64,000 bases of DNA from Petroclostridium sp. X23. GTDB taxonomy: Bacteria > Bacillota > Clostridia > SK-Y3. The notes below the pieces were generated by a model that saw only the letters and a list, made by a program, of their open reading frames with translations, was not told where the DNA came from and did not search any database. The translations under genes were made by a program, and so were the position numbers. The stretch spans positions 248,001-312,000 of the forward strand of contig NZ_CP124862.1 in the NCBI RefSeq assembly GCF_030013905.1, written 5' to 3'. Below, one piece after another: positions 54,187 through 63,071 of the stretch. The first letter of the stretch is position 1. The number at the start of each line of letters is the position of its first letter.

Positions 54187-55425
54187 ATGGATCATAAAAG
54201 GATAATTGTGGTTGGTGGCGGCGCAGCGGGGATGCTGGCTGCCGGAACCGCAGGCAAAAGAGGATTGGATGTCGTATTGCTTGAAAAAAACTCGCGTTTA
54301 GGAAGAAAATTGCTTATTACAGGAAAAGGCAGATGTAACATTACTAATAATACCGATGTGGAAGGCCTCATCGATAATGTTCCGATTAATAGTAATTTCC
54401 TGTATAGCGCATTTTACACATTCTCTAATACTGATTTATTAGCGTTGTTTGAAGAATTGGGATTAGAGGTTAAGGTAGAAAGGGGCGGAAGGGTTTTTCC
54501 GTCTTCGGATAAAGCGTTAGATGTGGTAAAAGCGCTTGAAAAATATATATCACGTAATCATGTTAAAATACAATATAGCGGTGTTAAGAGGATCTTATTT
54601 CATAATGATAAGGTAACAGGCGTCCAATTGGATAATGGTAGCGAAATAGATGCAGATGCTGTCATTGTGGCAACTGGAGGCATATCTTATCCCGGGACAG
54701 GCTCTACCGGTGACGGCTATAAATTTGCAAAAGAGGCAGGACATACTGTTACTACTCTTAAGCCTTCTCTGGTACCTTTGGAAGTATCAGAACCTTGGAT
54801 AAAAGAGCTGCAAGGGTTGTCTTTAAAGAATATATCTATCACCATACTGGATGAAAAGGCGAAAAAATTATACACTGACTTTGGAGAAATGCTTTTTACG
54901 CATTTTGGTGTTTCAGGACCTGTGATTCTGAGCGCAAGTTCACATATGAGAGATATAGAGAATCACAGATATATGTTAAGGATTGACCTTAAACCGGCTT
55001 TATCGGAAGAACAATTAGATAAAAGAATACAAAGAGATTTTGAAAAATACTCTAGAAAGCATTATTCAAATGCTTTAGATGAGCTGCTTCCCAAAAAATT
55101 AATACCGGTTATTATTAAATTATCGGGTATTCCTGAGGATAAGCCGGTAAATCAAATAACCCGACAGGAGCGTTTTTCTATTATTAAAACTTTGAAAGAA
55201 TTGACACTAAATATCACGGGTTTCAGACCTATTGAAGAAGCTATTATTACTTCCGGAGGCATTAATGTGGATGAAGTTAATCCTTCAACGATGGAATCGA
55301 AAATAATCAAAGGATTATATTTTGCGGGAGAAGTATTAGATGTAGACGCATATACCGGAGGATTTAACCTGCAGATCGCTTTTTCAACAGGATATCTTGC
55401 CGGGTACTATTGTCTCACTGAATAA
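54187..55425 (+). CDS. BaiN/HI0933 family FAD-dependent oxidoreductase
   Basis: 412 residues. FAD Rossmann motif IVVGGGAAGMLAAGTAGKRG at the N-terminus, LLITGKGRCNITN near 40, VIVATGGISYPGTGSTGDGYKFA near 155, and the C-terminal YFAGEVLDVDAYTGGFNLQIAFSTGYLAG. Family members include YtfP and BaiN; the true substrate is usually unknown. Start is TTG 54184 or ATG 54187; I used ATG, behind GGGGAAG at 54168-54174. Followed by a small membrane protein. Confidence 0.92.
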   Translation: MDHKRIIVVGGGAAGMLAAGTAGKRGLDVVLLEKNSRLGRKLLITGKGRCNITNNTDVEGLIDNVPINSNFLYSAFYTFSNTDLLALFEELGLEVKVERGGRVFPSSDKALDVVKALEKYISRNHVKIQYSGVKRILFHNDKVTGVQLDNGSEIDADAVIVATGGISYPGTGSTGDGYKFAKEAGHTVTTLKPSLVPLEVSEPWIKELQGLSLKNISITILDEKAKKLYTDFGEMLFTHFGVSGPVILSASSHMRDIENHRYMLRIDLKPALSEEQLDKRIQRDFEKYSRKHYSNALDELLPKKLIPVIIKLSGIPEDKPVNQITRQERFSIIKTLKELTLNITGFRPIEEAIITSGGINVDEVNPSTMESKIIKGLYFAGEVLDVDAYTGGFNLQIAFSTGYLAGYYCLTE

Positions 55426-55502
55426 TCGAGTGTATTTTTTTCCCTTTTTGTGCATAATATACTATGAATTATTATTTTATGTACGAATTGGGAGGGATTA
55501 GG

Positions 55503-55994
55503 GTGGTCTTCAAAAGTATTAAAAATCTATTTTCTCGTTTATCAAAACTAAATATAATAAATAAAAAATTCGAAAGATTTTTAGCACTTCTTTCTTCTAT
55601 TTTTGTATTTACGCTTATTATTTCACAAATCGGCTTGTTCAACGAAACTACCAGAACGTTCTTTACGGATATCGACCGGTATGAAGGTGTCGATATTAAT
55701 GATTTAGATGAAGTGTTTAAAAAAGGGCAAGTTACGGTAAAGCTAATAAATACTACTCCCGATGCCAATATAAAAATATTATTAAACGGAACCGTGGAAT
55801 ATGATTTTACTGAAGAAACCGCAGTTATAGATGTAAGAAATAATTGTATCATTGAAATAGATGGAACAAAAGTTGAAGTACCATTTAAAGTACAGATCGT
55901 AAATACAAGTGATAACATTATGTCCAATTGTAACGGAAAAGAAATCGAAATAGATAGAAATATTGGGGTTTTAGCTAGAATTTTTTTGAAATAA
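55503..55994 (+). CDS. Hypothetical protein with one membrane anchor
   Basis: 163 residues, not recognised. Basic N-terminus (FKSIKNLFSRLSKLNIINKKFERF), one hydrophobic helix about residues 28-45 (LALLSSIFVFTLIISQIG), then an external beta-rich domain (GQVTVKLINTTPDANIKILLNGTVEYDF, NNCIIEIDGTKVEVPFKVQIVN). GTG 55503 has GGGAGGG at 55490-55496; an earlier ATG (55464) lacks a site. Lies between the flavoprotein and hutP. Confidence 0.7.
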   Translation: MVFKSIKNLFSRLSKLNIINKKFERFLALLSSIFVFTLIISQIGLFNETTRTFFTDIDRYEGVDINDLDEVFKKGQVTVKLINTTPDANIKILLNGTVEYDFTEETAVIDVRNNCIIEIDGTKVEVPFKVQIVNTSDNIMSNCNGKEIEIDRNIGVLARIFLK

Positions 55995-56055
55995 TATTGT
56001 AGTATGACAATGATTACTATATAATATACTCAAATACTATAATTAGGGGATGTAG

Positions 56056-56469
56056 ATGAAAAAATTTGGAAGCAAAGACATTGCAAGCGCGGCAATAAAG
56101 ATATCTCTCACAAGTGACCGGCATGAAGAGAAAGCATTGCAATCAGAGTATCAAAAGATCGGCATTCATACTGCTGCTGTTGATTATGGAGGGGAATTTA
56201 TCAGCTCTGTAATGAAGATAGTAGAGAGAGCGGTAGTATCTGCAAAACGCGAAGGTGTTATTCAAGATTCACACTCTGAAGAAGGCGCAGTAGCCGGAGC
56301 CACAAGAGAAGCTTTATCACAGATTATGAATAAAGCGATTGGATTAAATGTCGGGGGGAAAATTGGCATCGCACGATTTGAAGACCATATAAGTGTTGCG
56401 ATTTTCTTTGGAATCGGACTTCTTCATTTAAATGAAGTTGCGATCGGACTAGGACATAGAGTTGTTTAG
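56056..56469 (+). CDS. hutP: HutP family RNA-binding protein
   Basis: 137-residue homologue of HutP, the histidine- and Mg-dependent antiterminator of the B. subtilis hut operon. Conserved stretches: IHTAAVDYGGEFISSVMKIVERAVVSAKREGVI, the metal-binding HSEEGAVAGATREAL, and the final GLGHRVV with the ligand His. No hut enzymes are near; instead aroH follows 17 bases downstream. Its RNA target here is unknown. ATG 56056 has AGGGGATG at 56045-56052. Confidence 0.88.
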   Translation: MKKFGSKDIASAAIKISLTSDRHEEKALQSEYQKIGIHTAAVDYGGEFISSVMKIVERAVVSAKREGVIQDSHSEEGAVAGATREALSQIMNKAIGLNVGGKIGIARFEDHISVAIFFGIGLLHLNEVAIGLGHRVV

Positions 56470-56486
56470 AAAGAAGAGGATATAGA

Positions 56487-56849
56487 ATGTCTGTTAGAGC
56501 GATTAGAGGGGCTATCACCGTTGATGAGAATACAAAGGAACAAATTATAAATAAAACAAAGCAATTATTAGTTGAAATCATTCAAAGCAATGACGTTTCG
56601 AATAGTGATATGGTTAGTATATTTTTTACTGTGACGAATGATATAACCGCTGCATTTCCTCCGGTTGCTGCACGTGAACTCGGCCTGGCAAATGTACCGC
56701 TAATGACAGCGGTTGAGATGGAAGTTCCGGGGAGTTTGCCGAAATGTATACGTGTCATGCTGCATCTAAACAGTGACAAAAGTTTAGATGAAATCAAGCA
56801 TGTATATCTTGGGAATGCTAAAAAATTGAGGCCGGACTTGGCTGAATAG
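56487..56849 (+). CDS. aroH: Chorismate mutase, AroH type
   Basis: Converts chorismate to prephenate for Phe and Tyr. 120 residues with the trimeric AroH pattern: VRAIRGAITVDENTKEQIINKT (Arg7-type ligand), VSIFFTVTNDITAAFPPVAARELG, VPLMTAVEMEVPGSLPKCIRVMLHLN with the essential Arg, and HVYLGNAKKLRPDL. AAGAAGAGGA precedes the ATG. Tightly linked to hutP; terminator downstream. Confidence 0.95.
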   Translation: MSVRAIRGAITVDENTKEQIINKTKQLLVEIIQSNDVSNSDMVSIFFTVTNDITAAFPPVAARELGLANVPLMTAVEMEVPGSLPKCIRVMLHLNSDKSLDEIKHVYLGNAKKLRPDLAE

Positions 56850-56929
56850 ATATAGATAACGCACACTAAAATATAATTGTGTCGTAGCACCCTTTTGATA
56901 TTGTAAAGTGGAATCCAGTCTGTTCTGAT

Positions 56930-56962
56930 GGAATATATTATTGTGATATATTCCAATTTTTT
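56930..56962 (+). terminator. Rho-independent terminator after aroH
   Basis: GGAATATAT (56930-56938), seven-base loop, ATATATTCC (56946-56954), then AATTTTTT. Confidence 0.65.
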
Positions 56963-56995
56963 GATATTAGGAAAATTATGAAAGTAGGAAAATGA

Positions 56996-57763
56996 ATGCA
57001 AGTCGAACTGAGTGATTTATTAATAATATGTCCGTTGGTCTTTGCAGCTGGTTTTGTCGATTCAATAGCCGGCGGAGGAGGCTTGATTTCCTTACCTTCT
57101 TATCTATTTATAGGACTTCCAATACATTTTGCATATGGTACAAACAAATTCTCTTCAACCTTTGGTACTTTTTTTTCTGCGCTTCGTTTCATCAAAAGCA
57201 AGCATATTCATATGAAGTCTGCTATTGTGTCCATCATTAGTGCATTGATAGGTTCTTTCGCGGGAGCAAAAGCAGCACTGGCACTTGATGAAAAGTATCT
57301 GCAGTATTGCCTAGTTGTTTTACTTCCTATTATAGCAGTGTTTATTCTAACAAAAAGAAGGTTTGGTGAAAATAATAAAAGTGTTCATTTATCAGATCAT
57401 AAAATCATTGTCTTGTCTGTATTATCAGGATTGATTATAGGCGCTTATGATGGATTTTTTGGTCCCGGAACAGGGGCATTTCTTATTCTTGCTTATACGG
57501 GGATAATAGGATTCAATCTAACAACTGCTTCCGGTAATGCGAAACTGGTAAATCTTGCATCCAATATTTCGGCTGTGATAACATTTATAGCCAATGGGAA
57601 AGTCTTTTTTGCAATAGGCATACCGGCTGTTTTTTTTGGAATACTTGGAAATTGGATAGGATCAGGGCTGGCAATAAAAAATGGATCTAAAATTATTAAG
57701 CCGGTTTTTATTTGTGTCATGATACTTTTATTTGGGAAAATAAGTTTTGATTTATTTAGATGA
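56996..57763 (+). CDS. TSUP family permease (TauE/SafE)
   Basis: 255-residue membrane protein with seven or eight hydrophobic segments. The two family repeats are visible: LVFAAGFVDSIAGGGGLISLPSYLF with NKFSSTFGTFFSALRF, and LIIGAYDGFFGPGTGAFLILAY with SGNAKLVNLASNISAVITF. Family members export sulfite or other sulfonates and organic acids; the substrate here is not known. ATG 56996 has GTAGGAAAA upstream. No partner gene. Confidence 0.88.
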   Translation: MQVELSDLLIICPLVFAAGFVDSIAGGGGLISLPSYLFIGLPIHFAYGTNKFSSTFGTFFSALRFIKSKHIHMKSAIVSIISALIGSFAGAKAALALDEKYLQYCLVVLLPIIAVFILTKRRFGENNKSVHLSDHKIIVLSVLSGLIIGAYDGFFGPGTGAFLILAYTGIIGFNLTTASGNAKLVNLASNISAVITFIANGKVFFAIGIPAVFFGILGNWIGSGLAIKNGSKIIKPVFICVMILLFGKISFDLFR

Positions 57764-57858
57764 TTGCTTATAAAGTGATGATTGTTAGTTTCAGCAAGTA
57801 GAAAAAAGCTTTGCGATGAAACTAATATTTCAGCGAACATAAGTTTTTTTACAAAAAA

Positions 57859-57886
57859 AAAGGATTTTTGACTTTTTTATAGAATA
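57859..57886 (+). promoter_or_regulatory. Sigma-H-like promoter upstream of cmk
   Basis: AAAGGATTT then ATAGAATA, 13 bases between AAAGGAT and ATAGAATA. Same spacing as the other three sites. Lies 34 bases before the cmk start codon. Confidence 0.5.
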
Positions 57887-57920
57887 ATTATAAAATTGAA
57901 TATAAGGGGTGTTGTTATTA

Positions 57921-58592
57921 ATGACTACTATTAAAGTAGCAATAGACGGACCTGCCGGTGCAGGGAAAAGTACAATTGCTAAAATTGTAGCCAAACAGCT
58001 GGGCTTCATTTATATAGATACTGGGGCCATGTATAGGGCGGTGGCGCTAAAAGCGATCAAGAACAACATTAATACCAAGGAAGCAAATAAAATATGTATT
58101 ATATTGGAGAATATAGATATCAATATTAAACATGATGAAGATGGACAAGTCGTATTGTTGGATGGTGAAGACGTTACGCAGGCAATCAGAACTCCTGAAG
58201 TTTCAGTAGGAGCTTCCAATGTGGCAGCCATTCCGCAAGTTAGGATAAAGCTGGTAGAATTGCAGAGGATGCTGGCAGCACAGAATAATGTGATTATGGA
58301 CGGCAGAGATATTGGTACATACGTTCTTCCTGATGCAGATATCAAAATATTTCTGACTGCTTCAGTGGAGGACCGTGCAAGAAGAAGATACGAAGAGATG
58401 AAATTAAAATACAGTGACTGCAGTTTTGAGCAAGTAAAAAAAGATATTGAATATAGGGATAAGAATGATAGCAGCAGAGAATTCGCCCCGTTAAAAGCGG
58501 CCGAAGATGCGGTCATCATTGATACTACTAATAATGATTTGGAACAATCGGTGGCTGTTGTATCAAATTTGATTAGGGAAAGGTTAATGTAA
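57921..58592 (+). CDS. cmk: Cytidylate kinase
   Basis: Phosphorylates CMP and dCMP. 223 residues: P-loop AIDGPAGAGKSTIAK near 6-20, DTGAMYRAVALKA, MDGRDIGTYVLPDADIKIFLTA with the CMP-binding Arg and Asp, and the lid ARRRYEEM. ATG 57921 follows AGGGGTG at 57904-57910; the TTG at 57909 lies in that site. First gene of cmk-plsC-ispH/S1, a conserved clostridial cluster. Confidence 0.96.
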   Translation: MTTIKVAIDGPAGAGKSTIAKIVAKQLGFIYIDTGAMYRAVALKAIKNNINTKEANKICIILENIDINIKHDEDGQVVLLDGEDVTQAIRTPEVSVGASNVAAIPQVRIKLVELQRMLAAQNNVIMDGRDIGTYVLPDADIKIFLTASVEDRARRRYEEMKLKYSDCSFEQVKKDIEYRDKNDSSREFAPLKAAEDAVIIDTTNNDLEQSVAVVSNLIRERLM

Positions 58593-59176
58593 TGTTTTAC
58601 AGTATCGTTAAATGGATTATCAAAACTGCGGCTGGAGTTTTATATAGAATGGATATCAAAGGTATTAAAAATATCCCTACAGAGGGTGCGTGTATTATTT
58701 GTTTTAATCATAAAAGCACCTTTGATCCGCCCATTATAGGGGTTTTTATGCCCAGACAGCTTGTATTCATGGCGAAAGAAGAGCTATTCAAGGTACCGTT
58801 ATTAGGATCTATCATAAATGCTTTAGGTGCTTTTCCGGTGAAAAGGGGAATGGGAGATATTACCGCGATAAAAAAATCTATTGCTATTCTTAATGAAGGT
58901 AAGGTTCTTGCCATGTATCCTGAAGGAACAAGAAACAAAAACGGTGAAGTAGGGGCAGCAAAACCAGGAGTCGCTTTGATTGCAACAAAGGCAAAAGTGC
59001 CTGTAATACCGGTTGGTGTTACAGGAGCCTATAAATTATTTAGTAAGATAACCATTAATATTGGACATCCTTTATATTATGATGAATATTTTGATCACAA
59101 GCTATCAATGGAGCAGCTGCAATCTATCAGTAATAATATAATGAATCATATTAGAATGCTTATGGAGGAGAATTAG
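58592..59176 (+). CDS. plsC: 1-acyl-glycerol-3-phosphate acyltransferase
   Basis: Membrane-associated acyltransferase making phosphatidic acid. 194 residues: motif I NHKSTFDPP (HX4D), motif II KRGMGD, motif III YPEGTRNKNG, motif IV VPVIPVGVTGAY. Starts on the last base of the cmk stop codon (TAATG). Confidence 0.94.
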   Translation: MFYSIVKWIIKTAAGVLYRMDIKGIKNIPTEGACIICFNHKSTFDPPIIGVFMPRQLVFMAKEELFKVPLLGSIINALGAFPVKRGMGDITAIKKSIAILNEGKVLAMYPEGTRNKNGEVGAAKPGVALIATKAKVPVIPVGVTGAYKLFSKITINIGHPLYYDEYFDHKLSMEQLQSISNNIMNHIRMLMEEN

Positions 59177-61222
59177 TTGGAAATTATTATAGCAAAAACA
59201 GCTGGATTCTGCTTTGGAGTAAACAGGGCTATAGATACTGTTTATGAAAATGTAAAACAAGCACATTCGGGTATCCTTACATTAGGTCCTATTATTCATA
59301 ATCAGCAGGTAGTTGATGACTTAAAATCCAAAGGTGTTGGTATGGTTGAATCTATCACAGATATTTCCGATCCAAACGCTAAAATCATTATCCGAACGCA
59401 TGGGATAGGCAAAAGCAGTTATACTGACTTAGAAGCGCATCAAATTGATTATATCGATGCAACTTGCCCTTATGTGAAAAAAATTCATAGAATTGTTGAA
59501 AAATATTATGATGAAGGATATCAAATTGTGATCGTCGGTGATGAAAACCACCCTGAAGTCATTGGGATCAACGGCTGGTGTGAAAACTCCGCCATTATTG
59601 TGTGTAGTATTGAAGACATTGAAGGAAAATTAAAATGTTCTGATAAAACTTGTGTAGTTGCGCAAACTACCATTAATAGAGAACGTTGGGATAGAATAAC
59701 CGATGATATAAAGCAGCGATGTCAAAATCCTTTGATTTATGATACAATATGTAGTGCAACGAATGATAGACAAGTTGAGACAGAAAAACTTGCAAAACAG
59801 GTAGATATCATGATAGTCATTGGTGGAAAGCACAGTTCAAACACACAAAAGCTTGCTGAAATATGTAGAAATAACTGTAAAATTACTTATCATATTGAAA
59901 CTTTTGAAGAGCTTCCACAGGATATCGTATATACGTCAAAAAAAATTGGTATTACTGCCGGCGCATCTACACCGGCATGGATTATAAAGGAGGTTATAGA
60001 CAAAATGTCTGAAAAAGAAAACTTGCAAAACCACGAAACTGAAATGAGCTTTGCTGAAGCATTTGAACAATCTCTGGTAACTTTAAATACAGGTGATATT
60101 GTAGAGGGTACTGTTATTGGTGTTTCAGAAAATGAAGTGTATGTTGATCTTGGCTTTAAATCTGATGGTGTTATTAAGGCGAGTGAATTAACCGATGACC
60201 CATCCTTAAACCCGAAAGACCTTGTAAAGGTTGGAGACCCAATAAAAGTATTTATTATTAGAGTGGATGATGGAGAAGGTAACGTTTTACTGTCCAAGAA
60301 AAAAATTGATGCCATTAAAGGTTGGGAAGAGATTGAATCCTCACTGGAAAGCAAGAAAATTCTTACCGGTAAGGTAATTGAAGCTGTAAATGGCGGTATC
60401 ATTGTTTTAGTAAATGGAATACGTGTATTTGTTCCTGCATCGCAGGCAAGTGATAGATATATAACTGATTTGAATCAGTTCTTAAAAAGAGAAGTTAGCT
60501 TAAGAATTATTGATATCAATAAGAAAAAAAGAAGAACTGTCGGCTCTATCAGAGTAGTGCTGGAAGAAGAACAAAAGATAAAAGCTGAAGAATTCTGGCA
60601 GACCGCAGAGATTGGAAAGAAATATACAGGAGCAGTTAAGAAGCTTGCCGACTTTGGAGCATTTGTAGATTTGGGAGGCGTAGACGGTCTCATTCATATC
60701 TCTGAACTGTCATGGAAGAAAATTAAACATCCGTCACAAGTCTTAAAAGAAGGCGATATGGCTGAAGTATATATTCTGGAATTGGATAAAGAAAAGAATA
60801 GAATCTCTTTGGGCTTTAAAAAAGCAGAAGACAATCCATGGGAAATCGCAAAATCAAATTTCAATGAAGGCGATGTAGTGAAATGTAAAGTGGTTCGTAT
60901 GGTTCCATTTGGCGCTTTCGTAGAATTGATTCCGGGAGTAGACGGATTGATCCATATATCTCAGATTTCTAATAAAAGAATTGGTAAGCCGGAAGATGTT
61001 TTAGCTTTAGGAAGTACGGTAGAAGCCAAAATTACTTCTCTTGACTTTGACAGCCAAAAAATAAGTTTAAGCATAAGAGAGCTCTTAGGGGAGCCGGAAC
61101 CTCAGGCAGCACCGGCTGCTGCTCAGGAAGAAAAAAAGGAAGATCAGATTCCTTCAGAATACCGTGAAGATGTTAAAGTCACAATTGGCGATATGTTAAA
61201 TAATAAAACTGAGAATAATTAG
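59177..61222 (+). CDS. ispH: Fused IspH reductase and S1 RNA-binding protein
   Basis: 681 residues. N-terminal 4-hydroxy-3-methylbut-2-enyl diphosphate reductase (about 1-280), last step of the MEP isoprenoid pathway, with the three Fe-S cysteines in AGFCFGVNRA, DATCPYVKK and DTICSATNDRQ. C-terminal half has four S1 domains beginning near 305, 390, 475 and 560, the last two being the clearest (GAFVDLGGVDGLIHISELS, GAFVELIPGVDGLIHISQIS). This fusion is known in Clostridia, where it takes the place of a separate rpsA-like gene after cmk. TTG 59177 with GGAGGAG at 59164-59170. Confidence 0.95.
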   Translation: MEIIIAKTAGFCFGVNRAIDTVYENVKQAHSGILTLGPIIHNQQVVDDLKSKGVGMVESITDISDPNAKIIIRTHGIGKSSYTDLEAHQIDYIDATCPYVKKIHRIVEKYYDEGYQIVIVGDENHPEVIGINGWCENSAIIVCSIEDIEGKLKCSDKTCVVAQTTINRERWDRITDDIKQRCQNPLIYDTICSATNDRQVETEKLAKQVDIMIVIGGKHSSNTQKLAEICRNNCKITYHIETFEELPQDIVYTSKKIGITAGASTPAWIIKEVIDKMSEKENLQNHETEMSFAEAFEQSLVTLNTGDIVEGTVIGVSENEVYVDLGFKSDGVIKASELTDDPSLNPKDLVKVGDPIKVFIIRVDDGEGNVLLSKKKIDAIKGWEEIESSLESKKILTGKVIEAVNGGIIVLVNGIRVFVPASQASDRYITDLNQFLKREVSLRIIDINKKKRRTVGSIRVVLEEEQKIKAEEFWQTAEIGKKYTGAVKKLADFGAFVDLGGVDGLIHISELSWKKIKHPSQVLKEGDMAEVYILELDKEKNRISLGFKKAEDNPWEIAKSNFNEGDVVKCKVVRMVPFGAFVELIPGVDGLIHISQISNKRIGKPEDVLALGSTVEAKITSLDFDSQKISLSIRELLGEPEPQAAPAAAQEEKKEDQIPSEYREDVKVTIGDMLNNKTENN

Positions 61223-61282
61223 TAGATTTAAAAAACCTGCTTTAAACGCACTATAGATTTTAGGCGGAATTTATTGCTAACC

Positions 61283-61338
61283 AGTGAGGAGTGGATAGTG
61301 AGGAGAATATAAAATCTCCCCACTCCCCACTCCTCACT
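61283..61338. repeat. GTGAGGAGTG palindrome, second copy
   Basis: AGTGAGGAGTGGATAGTGAGGAGA-type left arm (61283-61306) and TCTCCCCACTCCCCACTCCTCACT-type right arm (61315-61338). Relative of 31013-31070. Here it follows ispH/S1 by 60 bases and may serve as its terminator. Confidence 0.7.
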
Positions 61339-61491
61339 TTATGATTGCAGCTGTAAATTCTTTGTCGCTTTTTATATACAGAAAATTTTTATAAAGTATT
61401 TATTTTTTTATGAATATGATGTATATATTCTAATTGTATGGCAATAATAATGAATGACCTCACAAAATACATTGAGACCCCCTTTACATTT

Positions 61492-61524
61492 GCGTGATAT
61501 TATTATATATCACGCTTTTTTTTT
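61492..61524 (+). terminator. Rho-independent terminator ahead of cheR
   Basis: GCGTGATAT, six-base loop, ATATCACGC then nine T. The region 61339-61491 before it holds no gene. Confidence 0.88.
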
Positions 61525-61575
61525 GTATATAGATGTGGTAGAATAAGATTACATTTTTTGCAAAGAGGTGTCGAA

Positions 61576-62358
61576 ATGTTAGTGAAAGATTATGAAGATT
61601 TTAAAATTGAAATATTTAAAATGACCGGCATTAATCTAACCTGTTATAAAGAAAAACAAATGAAGAGAAGAATAGAATCTCTCATGAAAAAGAATGCTAT
61701 TGAAAACTTTAGCAACTATGTGACTCAATTAAAGTCTAATAAAGTATTATACAATGAATTCATTAATTATCTTACAATTAATGTTTCAGAGTTTTATAGG
61801 AACCCGGGACAATGGGAAATACTAGAAAAAGAGATTCTTCCAATGCTTTTAGCTAAAAGCAGAACATTGAAGATTTGGAGTGCAGCTTGCTCAACGGGGG
61901 AAGAGCCCTATTCACTTGCAATGGTATTGACAAAGTTTTTTCCATTGGCATCTATCAAAATTACAGCAACGGATATTGATAAAGAAGCCCTTGCAAAAGC
62001 GAGCATCGGTTTATATAACGCTAAAAGTCTTGAGGGTGTACCTAAGGAAAATATTAATAAATTTTTTACAAAAGAAGGAGATTTCTATAAAATAAAAGAC
62101 GAAGTAAAAAAATGTGTTGAGTTTTCACAGCATAATCTCTTAAAAGATGCTTACCCAAGCAATTGTGATCTTATTGTATGCCGTAATGTATTGATCTACT
62201 TTACTGAAGAGGCAAAAACCGAGATCTATACAAAGTTTACACAGTCATTAAAACCTGAAGGGATATTGTTTGTTGGCAGTACCGAACAAATCATCATGCC
62301 TAACCGCTATAATCTTGCTCCATCAAAAACTTTTTTCTATCAAAAGCTTAAAATTTAA
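61576..62358 (+). CDS. CheR-type protein-glutamate methyltransferase
   Basis: 260 residues. N-terminal CheR helical domain (YEDFKIEIFKMTGINLTCYKEKQMKRRIESLMKK), VSEFYRNPGQW, SAM motif LKIWSAACSTGEEPYSLAM, TATDIDKEAL, and CDLIVCRNVLIYF. It would methylate receptor glutamates with SAM. No chemoreceptor, CheB or flagellar gene is near, so it may act in another signalling system. ATG 61576 has AGAGGTG at 61564-61570. Confidence 0.9.
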   Translation: MLVKDYEDFKIEIFKMTGINLTCYKEKQMKRRIESLMKKNAIENFSNYVTQLKSNKVLYNEFINYLTINVSEFYRNPGQWEILEKEILPMLLAKSRTLKIWSAACSTGEEPYSLAMVLTKFFPLASIKITATDIDKEALAKASIGLYNAKSLEGVPKENINKFFTKEGDFYKIKDEVKKCVEFSQHNLLKDAYPSNCDLIVCRNVLIYFTEEAKTEIYTKFTQSLKPEGILFVGSTEQIIMPNRYNLAPSKTFFYQKLKI

Positions 62359-62461
62359 ATTTATTGTTTAATGCAGCATTATTGTTGTATATTACTATCA
62401 ATAACTTTTGGCTATTTGGGCATATTATTTTTAGCATATTAAATAAAGGGTGAAAAAGTAG

Positions 62462-63055
62462 ATGACTATGGAATTATCTCCAAGAATCTATGATTGGTTT
62501 GTACGTCCAAAATGGTTTACAGAAGTTTATATAAACAATAAAGTTTTAAAAGAGTTTGACTTTAGCAATAAAAAGATCCTGGACTTTGGATGTGGAGTGG
62601 GTTCATCTTGCACGATGTTTACTCCTAATAACTATTTAGGAATGGATGTCGATGCTGATAGGGTAAAATATGCGGCACACGTACATCCGGGATATAATTT
62701 TAGTACTATTGAAAACATGCATATACCTGTTTTACAACATTCAATCGACTATATATTGATTATATCTGTGCTGCACCACATCCCGTCAGAGCAGCTTACG
62801 GATTATTTGAAAGAGTATCGAAGAATATTAAAAAATAATGGTAAAATCCTCGTAATTGAACCTTGTGTTTATGATCATTGCCCTGTAAGTAATCACTTTA
62901 TGGCTCTTTTTGACAAAGGGAAATATATCAGAAATGAAGATGAGTATGTGAGTATATTTACAGAGCAAAGGTATAAGGTAGAGGTGTTAAAAAGGTTTAG
63001 CCAGTTATATTTTTATAACAAGTTATTCTTTACTGCAACACTTGATGAGAGATAA
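62462..63055 (+). CDS. Class I SAM-dependent methyltransferase
   Basis: 197 residues: motif I ILDFGCGVGSSCTMF near 40, motif II YLGMDVDADRVKYA, then DYILIISVLHHIPSEQLTDYL and RILKNNGKILVIEP. UbiE/Methyltransf_11 type. The C-terminal YKVEVLKRFSQLYFYNKLFFTATL is not informative. Substrate unknown. Weak AAGGGTGAAAAAG site before ATG 62462. Confidence 0.85.
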   Translation: MTMELSPRIYDWFVRPKWFTEVYINNKVLKEFDFSNKKILDFGCGVGSSCTMFTPNNYLGMDVDADRVKYAAHVHPGYNFSTIENMHIPVLQHSIDYILIISVLHHIPSEQLTDYLKEYRRILKNNGKILVIEPCVYDHCPVSNHFMALFDKGKYIRNEDEYVSIFTEQRYKVEVLKRFSQLYFYNKLFFTATLDER

Positions 63056-63071
63056 GTAAAACTTGAGGTTA

